Source of the DNA: an uncultured Oscillospiraceae bacterium
Lineage (GTDB): Bacteria > Bacillota_A > Clostridia > Oscillospirales > Acutalibacteraceae
Direction of reading: 5' to 3'
Assembly: GCA_910589395.1 (NCBI GenBank)
Contig: CAJUTL010000020.1
Coordinates: forward strand, 25,314-54,561
DNA: 29,248 bases
Made by a program: the position numbers and the translations under genes. The stretch's first letter is position 1, and every line of letters starts with the position of its first letter. Of this stretch, positions 23,098 to 29,248 are shown piece after piece. The notes under the pieces are model-generated. The model saw nothing but the letters and a program-made list of their open reading frames with translations. It did not search any database and was not told the origin of the DNA.

Positions 23098-25194
23098 ATG
23101 GAAACAAAACGAGAAACCGGGGCGTCGGAAGCACAGGAGATCGCCGCCTTGTTCCCGGAGGAGACGGCTCATCTGCGGGAGATCGAGGCCCAGGTGGTTT
23201 TGGAACTTCAGGACGCCCAGGATCGGGTGGACCGCATGGAAGAGGAGCAGCGGGAGCTGCAGCAGTACATGGTGGAACACCACGGCGAGGGCGACGCCAA
23301 GGAAATGTTCCAAACCGAGCGCATCATGCGGGATGTGAACAATTCCGGCGCTTCGGCGGTGCAGTATCTGAACCGCCTGAAAAAGGTACAGGATTCGCCC
23401 TACTTTGCCCGGATCGATTTCCGCGCGGCGGGGGAGGAAACGCCCTATTATATCGGGCTTTACGCCTTTCGCCGGGAGAAGCGGCTTTTGATCATCGACT
23501 GGCGCTCTCCCGTGGCCAGCATGTTTTACGATTTTGAAACGGGCCCCGCCTTTTACACCACGCCCGCCACGCTGACCTCCCCGGCGGAAAAGATAGAGGG
23601 AGACCTGTTTCTGAAGCGGCAGTTCAAAATCAAAAATGGAGAAATGGAATTTGCCTTTGACAGCTCCCAGAACATTCAGGACGATATTTTGCAGAAGGAG
23701 CTGGCCCATACCTCCGATGAAAAAATGAAGTCCATCATTTCCACCATTCAGAAGGAGCAGAACCAGATCATTCGGGACGAAACCGCCGACGTCATGATCA
23801 TTCAGGGGGTGGCGGGCTCCGGAAAAACCAGCATTGCCCTGCATCGGGTGGCCTTCCTGCTCTATCGCTTCCGGGATACGATCAAAGCCCAGAATGTGAC
23901 CATCATTTCTCCCAACAAGGTATTCGGAGATTATATTTCCAGCGTGCTGCCGGAACTGGGGGAGGAACCCATCTTTGAGGCAAGCCTGGAGGATCTGGCC
24001 CTGATCCAAATCGAAGAGGGCGTGGATTTTGTGGGAGAAAAAAATCCCCTGGAAACAGACGACCCCGCCTGGACCCGACGGGTCCGATTCAAGGGAACGG
24101 CGGATTTTGTGCGGCAGATGGACGAGTACATTGAAAAGCTGCCGGAGCTGGCCTTTGAAGCTCAGGACTACGTGTTCGGCGAGTTTTCCGTTCCGGCGGA
24201 CTGGATCCGGGAACGGGTGGCGATCTACCGGCGCTTTCCGCTTCTGAAGCGGCTGGAGCAGGTGGCGGACGATATCCACAGCCGGCTGGAAAACGAATTC
24301 CTCCGGGAGGAAAAGCCCCCTCACCGGAATACGATCCTTCAGGGCCTCCGGAAAATGCTGAAGTATAAAACCACCCTCCAGGCCTACAAGGCCTTTTACA
24401 GCTGGCTGGTAGAGCCCAAAATGTACAAGCCCGTACAGAAGGGCGTTCTGGAGTGGAACGATGTGTTCCCCTATCTCTATTTGCAGTCCTATTTCACGGG
24501 GCTGCAGGAAAGCAGGCTCATCAAGCACCTGGTCATCGATGAAATGCAGGATTACACGCCGGTCCAGTATGCCGTGCTGAATCGGCTGTTCCAGTGCCCG
24601 AAAACGATCCTGGGGGACTTCGGGCAGTCCATCAACCCCAACTGCCAGTATACGCTGGAGGACCTTCACGAGCTCTATGAGGGGTCTAAGCTGATGCGGC
24701 TGGAAAAAAGCTACCGCTCCACCTATGAGATCATTCACTTTGCGAAAAAAATCGCCGGGGCCCAGGATTTCCAGGCGGTAGAGCGTCACGGGGAGCCGCC
24801 TTTGGTGCTGGCCTTTGACGAGGAGGAGCAGGAGCTCCAAAAGCTTCTCGAGCTGATCCGGGAATTCCACCAAAGCGACTATAACGCCTTCGGCATTTTG
24901 ACTCGAACCAACCCGGAGGCCCAGGCGCTGTATGAAAAGCTTCAGGAGCTGGGGGCGGAGGTGAATTTGATCCTGCCGGAAAGCAAAGCCTTCCAAAATG
25001 GGGCCACCGTGCTGTCCGTTCAAATGTCCAAGGGCCTGGAGTTTGACCAGGTGGCGGTTCCCTTCGCAAATGAGGGTGTCTATCACACGGAATTTGACCG
25101 GAACCTGCTGTACGTTGCCTGCACTCGCGCCATGCACCGGCTGTTCTTCACCTGCACGGGCACGTTAACGCCGCTTTTGCCAATCAGTAATTAG
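23098..25194 (+). CDS. helD: HelD-like UvrD/Rep-family helicase, probable RNA polymerase-recycling factor
   Basis: Superfamily 1 ATPase of 698 residues with a long N-terminal coiled-coil arm (about 18-60), as in HelD proteins that reach into RNA polymerase and release stalled or antibiotic-bound enzyme. The arm is followed by the typical YYIGLYAFRREKRLLIIDWR segment. Walker A is GVAGSGKT (237-244). Later motifs are VIDEMQDYTPVQY (Walker B), ILGDFGQSI, LEKSYRST and VSKGLEFDQV-like QMSKGLEFDQVAV. The start is at the second ATG: AAGGAGG ends one base before the first ATG (23092) but 7 bases before 23098. It stands alone behind a promoter and a terminator-bearing leader. Confidence 0.9.
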   Translation: METKRETGASEAQEIAALFPEETAHLREIEAQVVLELQDAQDRVDRMEEEQRELQQYMVEHHGEGDAKEMFQTERIMRDVNNSGASAVQYLNRLKKVQDSPYFARIDFRAAGEETPYYIGLYAFRREKRLLIIDWRSPVASMFYDFETGPAFYTTPATLTSPAEKIEGDLFLKRQFKIKNGEMEFAFDSSQNIQDDILQKELAHTSDEKMKSIISTIQKEQNQIIRDETADVMIIQGVAGSGKTSIALHRVAFLLYRFRDTIKAQNVTIISPNKVFGDYISSVLPELGEEPIFEASLEDLALIQIEEGVDFVGEKNPLETDDPAWTRRVRFKGTADFVRQMDEYIEKLPELAFEAQDYVFGEFSVPADWIRERVAIYRRFPLLKRLEQVADDIHSRLENEFLREEKPPHRNTILQGLRKMLKYKTTLQAYKAFYSWLVEPKMYKPVQKGVLEWNDVFPYLYLQSYFTGLQESRLIKHLVIDEMQDYTPVQYAVLNRLFQCPKTILGDFGQSINPNCQYTLEDLHELYEGSKLMRLEKSYRSTYEIIHFAKKIAGAQDFQAVERHGEPPLVLAFDEEEQELQKLLELIREFHQSDYNAFGILTRTNPEAQALYEKLQELGAEVNLILPESKAFQNGATVLSVQMSKGLEFDQVAVPFANEGVYHTEFDRNLLYVACTRAMHRLFFTCTGTLTPLLPISN

Positions 25195-25306
25195 CAATTA
25201 GTAATTAGCAATGAAAGGTCAAGGACACAGGCGTTGTGACCAACACAGGCGTTGTGACCAACGCCGGGTAAATTGGAATTTGCGGATGCACTGCTTACTT
25301 CCTGCC

Positions 25307-25398
25307 TGTCATTCTGAACGAAGTGAAGAATCTCGCCCTTTGGGTCTTTTTCGAAGGGCTTTAAGGGCGAGATTCTTTGCCTGCGGCTCAGAATGACA
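25307..25398. repeat. Palindromic intergenic repeat, near-intact copy
   Basis: Outer arms TGTCATTCTGAACGAAG and CGGCTCAGAATGACA, and inner arms GAAGAATCTCGCCCTTT and AAGGGCGAGATTCTTTG, are inverted. The left arm has GCCC where others have GTCC, and the right arm has GGGC, so base pairing in the stem is preserved. Confidence 0.88.
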
Positions 25399-25537
25399 AG
25401 AGAAAACTATCTGCTAAATTGCAATTTACCGTTTTGACCATGTCCTTCATTGTTAATTGCTCATTCCTCATTGCTCATTGTAGATGCCCTTTTCTAAAAT
25501 TGCGCTGCTCTGCAGCGCCACCACCGTCCAGCATCTG

Positions 25538-25598
25538 GAATCTAAACGGGCGTGTTGCAGCTTTCCATTCTGCAACGCGCCCGATTCCTGTCTCTTTT
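25538..25598 (+). terminator. GC-rich hairpin with T-rich tail
   Basis: CGGGCGTGTTGCAG (25547-25560) pairs with CTGCAACGCGCCCG (25570-25583) at 13 of 14 positions, inside an outer GGAAT/ATTCC pair. TGTCTCTTTTT follows. It lies upstream of the next promoter, so it probably ends transcription from the left, although it is far (about 350 bases) from the helD stop. Confidence 0.55.
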
Positions 25599-25633
25599 TG
25601 GAAAGATTTCTCCCGAAAAATTTTCTCAGGCAC

Positions 25634-25662
25634 TTGAATCGAAAGCCGTTTCCGATTATAAT
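25634..25662 (+). promoter_or_regulatory. Sigma-A promoter of the NifU-like/GGGtGRT operon
   Basis: TTGAAT (25634-25639), a 17-base spacer and a perfect TATAAT (25657-25662), about 70 bases before the start codon of the first gene. It is among the best promoter matches in the window. Confidence 0.85.
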
Positions 25663-25730
25663 GAAAGCAGATTGGTATTTCGGGCGGCCTTTGCCCCGAA
25701 AACATTATAAAACCGAAAGGAGTACCAATA

Positions 25731-26422
25731 TGAACTATTCCCATGAAGTGGAAAATATGTGCACGGTGAAGAAGGGCCCGCATCATGGCCCCGCCCCGAT
25801 TCCCGAAGAGGGAAAATGGGTCAAGTCCTATGAGATCAAGGATATTTCCGGCCTGTCTCACGGTATCGGCTGGTGCGCTCCCCAGCAGGGCGCCTGCAAG
25901 CTGACCCTGAACGTGAAGGAGGGCATTGTGCAGGAGGCTCTGGTGGAAACTCTGGGCTGCTCCGGCATGACCCACTCCGCGGCTATGGCGGCGGAGATCC
26001 TGCCTGGCAAAACTCTCCTGGAATGCCTGAACACCGACCTGGTGTGCGACGCCATCAACGTCGCCATGCGCGAGATCTTTAAGCAGCTGGCCTATGGCCG
26101 CAGCCAGACCGCTTTCTCTGAGGACGGTCTGCCCATCGGCGCCGGCCTGGAGGATCTGGGCAAAGGCCTGCGTTCTCAGGTGGGAACCATGTTCTCCACC
26201 AAGCTCAAGGGCGTCCGCTATATGGAAATGGCCGAGGGCTATGTTATCAAAATGGCTCTTGATGAGGAAGGCGAGGTCATCGGTTATCAGTTTGTAAAGC
26301 TGGGCAAGATGCTGGAGGATATCCGCCACGGCGTTTCCCCCGATGAGGCTTATAAAAACAATATCGGTCAGTACGGCCGCTTCGATGGCGCAGCCAAATA
26401 TATTGACCCCAGAGAAGAATAA
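25731..26422 (+). CDS. NifU/IscU-like iron-sulfur cluster scaffold protein
   Basis: 230 residues. The start follows AAAGGAG at 8-base spacing. The central part resembles the NifU N-terminal scaffold fold: ALVETLGCSGMTHSAAMAAE (70-89) matches the cysteine loop seen as GCGSAIASS in IscU/NifU, followed by LPGKTLLECL (91-100). Cysteines at 11, 49, 56, 77, 99 and 106 could bind a cluster or metal. Compared with IscU, it has extra N-terminal and C-terminal segments, the latter ending in YGRFDGAAKYIDPREE. It forms a two-gene operon with a GGGtGRT protein. It is probably not the general housekeeping scaffold, since no iscS/nifS or suf genes are beside it. The cluster-assembly role is inferred from similarity. 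Confidence 0.85.
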
Positions 26423-26456
26423 GCACGGACCATACATAGATTAGGAGGACAACACA

Positions 26457-27464
26457 ATGGCAAATGACGTCATGTTTGAAGGCAAAGAGAGAAGAATGCC
26501 CAAAATTGAGAAGTGTCTCGCCGAGTATGGCCTGGGCAGTCTGGAAGAGGCCAGAGAGCTTTGCAATTCCAAGGGCTTTGATCCTTATGAGATCGTAAAG
26601 GGCGTACAGCCCATCGCTTTTGAAAACGCCGGCTGGGCTTATACCCTGGGCTGCGCAGTAGCGATCAAGAAGGGAGTAAAGACCGCCGCGGACGCTGCTG
26701 AAGCCATCGGCATCGGTCTGGAGGCTTTCTGTATTCCCGGCTCTGTGGCCGAGCAGCGCAGTGTGGGCCGCGGTCATGGCAACTTGGGCGCAATGCTGCT
26801 TCGGGACGAAACCAAGTGCTTCGCGTTCCTGGCCGGCCACGAATCCTTTGCCGCCGCCGAGGGCGCTATCGGTATCGCAAAAACCGCCAACCGTGCTCGT
26901 AAGGAGCCCCTGCGTATCATTTTGAACGGCCTGGGCAAGGACGCCGCTTACATTATTTCCAGAATCAACGGCTTTACCTATGTGAAGACCGATTATGATT
27001 TCTTCACCGGCGAGCTGAAGATCGAAGAGGAGAGGCCCTTCTCCGATGGCGAGCGCGCCGCGGTAAAGTGCTATGGCGCCAACGATGTATTGGAAGGCGT
27101 GGCCATCATGAAGCATGAGGGCGTAGACGTATCCATCACCGGCAACTCCACCAACCCCACCCGGTTCCAGCATCTGGTGGCGGGCACCTATAAGAAGTGG
27201 GCTCTGGAAAACGGCAAGAAGTATTTCTCCGTGGCTTCCGGCGGCGGCACAGGGCGCACCCTGCACCCCGACAATATGGCGGCCGGCCCCGCTTCCTACG
27301 GCCTGACCGACTCCATGGGCCGCATGCACGGCGACGCCCAGTTCGCGGGTTCCTCTTCCGTGCCTGCCCATGTGGAGATGATGGGCCTGATGGGCATGGG
27401 CAACAACCCCATGGTAGGCGCTACCGTGGCCTGCGCCGTGGCAGTTTACGAGGGCACGAAGTAA
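26457..27464 (+). CDS. GGGtGRT protein, function unknown
   Basis: 335 residues, matching the conserved family named after its GGGtGRT motif; here the motif is GGGTGRT at 262-268, in ASGGGTGRTLHPDNMA. Other conserved-looking segments are PGSVAEQRSVGRGHGNLGAM (95-113), ITGNSTNPTRFQH (227-239) and a glycine/methionine-rich end MMGLMGMGNNPMVGA (308-322). There is no signal peptide or membrane segment. The family has no established function to my knowledge. The gene follows the NifU-like gene by 34 bases with TAGGAGGAC before its ATG, and ends at a terminator. Its many preferred codons suggest high expression. The pairing with an iron-sulfur scaffold suggests it is a cluster client or partner, but this is inference. 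Confidence 0.93.
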   Translation: MANDVMFEGKERRMPKIEKCLAEYGLGSLEEARELCNSKGFDPYEIVKGVQPIAFENAGWAYTLGCAVAIKKGVKTAADAAEAIGIGLEAFCIPGSVAEQRSVGRGHGNLGAMLLRDETKCFAFLAGHESFAAAEGAIGIAKTANRARKEPLRIILNGLGKDAAYIISRINGFTYVKTDYDFFTGELKIEEERPFSDGERAAVKCYGANDVLEGVAIMKHEGVDVSITGNSTNPTRFQHLVAGTYKKWALENGKKYFSVASGGGTGRTLHPDNMAAGPASYGLTDSMGRMHGDAQFAGSSSVPAHVEMMGLMGMGNNPMVGATVACAVAVYEGTK

Positions 27465-27488
27465 GGCTTTCAGAAATTGAACAAGGAA

Positions 27489-27520
27489 AGGCTTCCGGTT
27501 AGTGATCGGGAGCCTTTTTT
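27489..27520 (+). terminator. Intrinsic terminator after the GGGtGRT gene
   Basis: AGGCTTCC (27489-27496) pairs with GGGAGCCT (27508-27515), followed by TTTTTT, 25 bases after the stop codon. Confidence 0.9.
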
Positions 27521-27605
27521 GCGTCTCTGAAAAGAAGAATTCCAAAAGTGCTCTATCATGCGTTTTCGGTCGGCCTTGATTAGGAAAATAGCGATTCTAA
27601 AGGCT

Positions 27606-27634
27606 TTGACAGAACTTATGTTTCGTGGTATACT
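27606..27634 (+). promoter_or_regulatory. Sigma-A promoter of the SLOG/methyltransferase pair
   Basis: Perfect TTGACA (27606-27611), a 17-base spacer and TATACT (27629-27634), about 33 bases before the preferred start codon. Confidence 0.85.
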
Positions 27635-27666
27635 CCATGGTAATATGGGGAAAACGAGGGAAGTTC

Positions 27667-28179
27667 ATGGAATTGATTCGGGAAAAGGCTTGTTGCTTTA
27701 CCGGGCACAGGTTCCTTTCTGAGGAGGAAAAGGCCGCGCTGCGGGGAAGGCTTTCTGAAGAGGTCTACCGGCTTTGGGAGCAGGGCATGACCACCTTCCT
27801 GGCAGGAGGCGCTTTGGGCTTTGATACGCTGGCGGCCCAGGCGGTGCTCTCCCTTCGGGCGGAGGGCCTGCCGGGGCTTCGGCTGGTGCTGGTGCTGCCC
27901 TGCCTGGGACAGGAAAGCCATTGGAGCAGACGGGACGCCCAACTGTATCAAAGCCTGATAAAGCAGGCGGACGAGGTGATCTATACCGGCGATGCTTACA
28001 CGGAGGGTTGTATGTTTCTGCGGAACCGTTATCTGGTAGACCACAGCAGCCAGTGCCTGTGTTATTTGACAAAAAGCGGCAGAAGCGGCACCTCCTATAC
28101 CGTGCGGTACGCGAAAAAGCAGGGGCTGAAGATCGTGAATCTGGCGGAGCAGGCAAGCTCTCAGCTTTCTTTGCTGTAA
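27667..28179 (+). CDS. SLOG-domain (DUF1273/YpsA-like) protein
   Basis: 170 residues, Rossmann-like. The start at 27667 follows GAGGGA; an in-frame ATG at 27625 lies inside the promoter -10 and is rejected. CCFTGHRF near the N-terminus (9-16), GGALGFDTLAA (47-57), an LVLPC strand and a C-terminal GRSGTSYTVRYA (138-149) fit the SLOG fold, which binds nucleotides or related ligands. Bacillus YpsA, a relative, affects cell division, but the biochemical role is not established. It is the first gene of a pair with a methyltransferase-like protein 20 bases downstream. It could sense or process a nucleotide signal, but the ligand is unknown. Confidence 0.88.
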   Translation: MELIREKACCFTGHRFLSEEEKAALRGRLSEEVYRLWEQGMTTFLAGGALGFDTLAAQAVLSLRAEGLPGLRLVLVLPCLGQESHWSRRDAQLYQSLIKQADEVIYTGDAYTEGCMFLRNRYLVDHSSQCLCYLTKSGRSGTSYTVRYAKKQGLKIVNLAEQASSQLSLL

Positions 28180-28199
28180 ACGGAAGGGAGGGAACTGCC

Positions 28200-28691
28200 A
28201 TGGGAAGGCAGCAGACAAAATGCCACGGCTCGGAAGAGCGCTTTGAAGTGGTGGCCCGGTTTATCTATGAGCGCTTCGGGCGGGAGATCACCTATATCGC
28301 CGATGTGGCGGGAGGACAGGGCATGCTCACAAAGCTGCTGAATAAAAAATATAATTACCGCAGCGAGGTCATCGACCCCAGGGGCTATGTGCTGAAGGGT
28401 GTGGAAAACAGGGAATGCGAATACACCGCGGACATGGCGGGCTATTATGACCTGGTGGTAGGCCTTCACCCCGACCAGGCCACCCGCCCGGTGGTGGAAA
28501 GCGCCTTTACCACCCCAATGCTGGTGGTGCCTTGCTGCAATTACTGGGACAGAACCCGAAAGCTGGGTACAAAAGCCCTGGTGGAAGAGATCTGCCTGTA
28601 TCTCAAGGAACACAAAATCCCCTTCGAGCTTGTGACCTTCGATTTCAAAGGCCCCAAGAACGTGGGGATTTTGGCAGGAGGAAAAAGATGA
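28200..28691 (+). CDS. Methyltransferase-like protein (class I SAM-dependent fold)
   Basis: 163 residues with the ATG at 28200 after GGGAGGGAA. IADVAGGQGMLTKLL (33-47) looks like motif I of class I methyltransferases, and SEVIDPR (55-61) the acidic end of strand 2. DLVVGLHPDQAT (84-95) is in the place of the LHACGD-type loop, and VVPCCNYW (109-116) matches the CC motif of the Methyltransf_32-type proteins. It is shorter than most free-standing enzymes, and substrate and activity are unknown. It is co-transcribed with the upstream SLOG gene. It could be an RNA or protein methylase; this is inferred from motifs only. Confidence 0.8.
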   Translation: MGRQQTKCHGSEERFEVVARFIYERFGREITYIADVAGGQGMLTKLLNKKYNYRSEVIDPRGYVLKGVENRECEYTADMAGYYDLVVGLHPDQATRPVVESAFTTPMLVVPCCNYWDRTRKLGTKALVEEICLYLKEHKIPFELVTFDFKGPKNVGILAGGKR

Positions 28692-29119
28692 GATGTATTG
28701 TGTAAAGGGTGGTTTCACCAAGCCACTACATTACATTGACTGAGGTTCATTTGTGGCAGAATGGTACAGGTTGGGGGGCGGTGATCGACCAGCAGGAAGG
28801 AACCGAAGCGGGAGCGTCCAGGGATGACCTGGACGCTCCGTTCTCTTTGCCGGCCCTCTACTAAGAGCGCACTTACTCACCACCAGCCAAGGGCCGATGG
28901 TGGTACTGCCTGACGGCAGCTGTGCGCTCTCCGGGGGCGGCTCCGCAGGGGGTGGACACCCCCTGCCGGTATATACCGGCAGACGCCAACGGCGGCTTGT
29001 GCATCGGGCGGAGTTGCGCCGATGCACTGAGGGCTTGGGGGCCGTCGGCCACCAACAAGCTGCGCCGGGTATATACCGGTGCATTGCTTGCTACTACTAT
29101 TAGTGCCTATAAACGAAAG
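28692..29119. other. Gene-free stretch with a string of hairpins
   Basis: No gene is supported. From left to right: a terminator-like perfect stem (28811-28839); a candidate three-way junction (28865-28929) closed by GAGCGCAC/GTGCGCTC and holding hairpins ACCACC/GGTGGT and CTGCC/GGCAG; a perfect stem GCAGGGGGTG/CACCCCCTGC (28945-28966); a perfect 20-bp palindrome around GGTATATACC (28963-28982); a stem TGCATCGGGCG/CGCCGATGCA (29000-29026); and a second GGTATATACCGG core (about 29069-29080). The short frames overlapping it on both strands lack ribosome sites. Confidence 0.75.
28811..28848 (+). terminator. Probable terminator of the SLOG/methyltransferase pair
   Basis: GGAGCGTCCAGG (28811-28822) and CCTGGACGCTCC (28828-28839) form a perfect 12-bp stem with a 5-base loop, followed by GTTCTCTTT. 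It is about 120 bases after the methyltransferase stop. Confidence 0.7.
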
Positions 29120-29148
29120 TTGAATGTCATTCGCTTTTGTGGTATACT
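29120..29148 (+). promoter_or_regulatory. Sigma-A promoter for a gene leaving the window
   Basis: TTGAAT (29120-29125), a 17-base spacer and TATACT (29143-29148). A likely start codon follows about 60 bases downstream. Confidence 0.7.
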
Positions 29149-29207
29149 GAACTCGTAATAAATCGACAAATCGGAATTTGAATGTTTGGAAAGGAAAAAG
29201 AAGGAAA

Positions 29208-29248
29208 ATGAATGTTTCGTTATTCTCAAACCAATATCTTGTTCGAAA
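29208..29248 (+). CDS. Start of an unidentified gene, cut by the window edge
   Basis: An ATG at 29208 begins MNVSLFSNQYLVR and stays open to the last base. The upstream purine-rich AAGGAAAAAGAAGGAAA can serve as a ribosome site, and a good promoter lies at 29120-29148. Only 13 codons are visible, so the product cannot be named. Confidence 0.45.
   Translation, partial: MNVSLFSNQYLVR

Larger units (their letters stand above)
25195..25633. repeat. Composite intergenic repeat block after helD
   Basis: Modules: AGTAATTAGCAATTAGTAA-type repeats (25186-25214); an 18-bp unit ACACAGGCGTTGTGACCA twice in tandem (25225-25260); AAATTGGAATTTGCGG (about 25270-25285); the palindromic repeat (25307-25398); CTAAATTGCAATTTACC (about 25413-25429); and ATTGCTCATTCCTCATTGCTC-type repeats (about 25456-25480). 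A GC-rich hairpin follows at 25538-25588. No gene is visible; a 61-codon frame here merely translates the palindrome. Confidence 0.82.

Noticed and set aside
22687..25137. Open frame of 816 codons on the minus strand opposite helD
   Set aside because: It mirrors helD, whose motifs are unmistakable. The antisense frame has no ribosome site and no family resemblance, and it arises from GC-biased third positions.
25225..25260. Possible CRISPR-like direct repeats
   Set aside because: Only two units in direct tandem, without spacers and without cas genes.
25211..25396. 61-codon frame containing HSERSEESRPLG
   Set aside because: It is a translation of the palindromic intergenic repeat, a well-known source of spurious short proteins.
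28897..29158. Short open frames of 68-117 codons over the hairpin region on both strands
   Set aside because: They translate palindromic GC-rich DNA, lack ribosome sites and show no protein-like pattern.
28692..29207. tRNA gene in the structured region
   Set aside because: No anticodon arm, T-loop GTTCRANNC or acceptor arrangement could be fitted. The three-way fold has different stem lengths.

Overview
The window is a chromosomal stretch of a spore-forming, moderately GC-rich clostridium. The best guess is the Oscillospirales/Ruminococcaceae group of gut Firmicutes. This rests on the dipicolinate synthase pair dpaA-dpaB, GGAGG-type ribosome binding sites, TTGACA/TATAAT-type promoters, a HelD-type RNA polymerase helicase, a GGGtGRT protein, and abundant palindromic intergenic repeats. 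It is an inference from gene content, not a database match. No phage, plasmid, CRISPR, rRNA or tRNA genes were recognised.

Layout, left to right. (1) 1-3992: repeat DNA; a small DUF6483-like gene and murC on the minus strand, with a terminator between them; then the divergent sporulation genes dpaA and dpaB, separated by a 158-bp MITE-like palindrome. (2) 4054-7445: a promoter followed by a MoxR ATPase, a DUF58 protein and a membrane protein with a DUF4129-like tail. The last gene is split by an apparent one-base frameshift in a G6 tract. (3) 7446-9181: a repeat block and hflX. (4) 9182-12213: a repeat block, then a minus-strand operon of an ECF sigma factor, a large membrane anti-sigma-like protein with a tandemly duplicated outer domain, and a small frameshifted gene, ending in a strong terminator. 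(5) 12426-13160: a TVP38/TMEM64 membrane protein. (6) 13279-22374: all seven enzymes from glutamate to arginine in the order argG, argH-argC-argJ-(unknown membrane protein)-argB, argD-argF. They fall into three sub-clusters separated by repeat blocks, with an ArgR-box-like site upstream of argG. (7) 22842-25194: a promoter, a short leader ending in an intrinsic terminator, and helD. (8) 25634-27520: a promoter, a NifU-like scaffold protein, a GGGtGRT protein and a terminator. (9) 27606-28691: a promoter, a SLOG/DUF1273 protein and a methyltransferase-like protein. (10) 28692-29248: a string of hairpins, then a promoter and the first codons of a gene cut by the window edge.

The core genes are ordinary and well supported. 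The less-known material is: the two-gene NifU-like/GGGtGRT operon (family function unknown); the SLOG plus methyltransferase-like pair; the ECF sigma/duplicated anti-sigma operon; the membrane protein inside the arginine operon; the helD leader terminator; the apparent ACG start of the first gene; and a recurrent composite repeat. In that repeat, short degenerate modules flank a central palindrome in a nested inverted order, and the blocks lie directly before the start codons of hflX, argH and argD.
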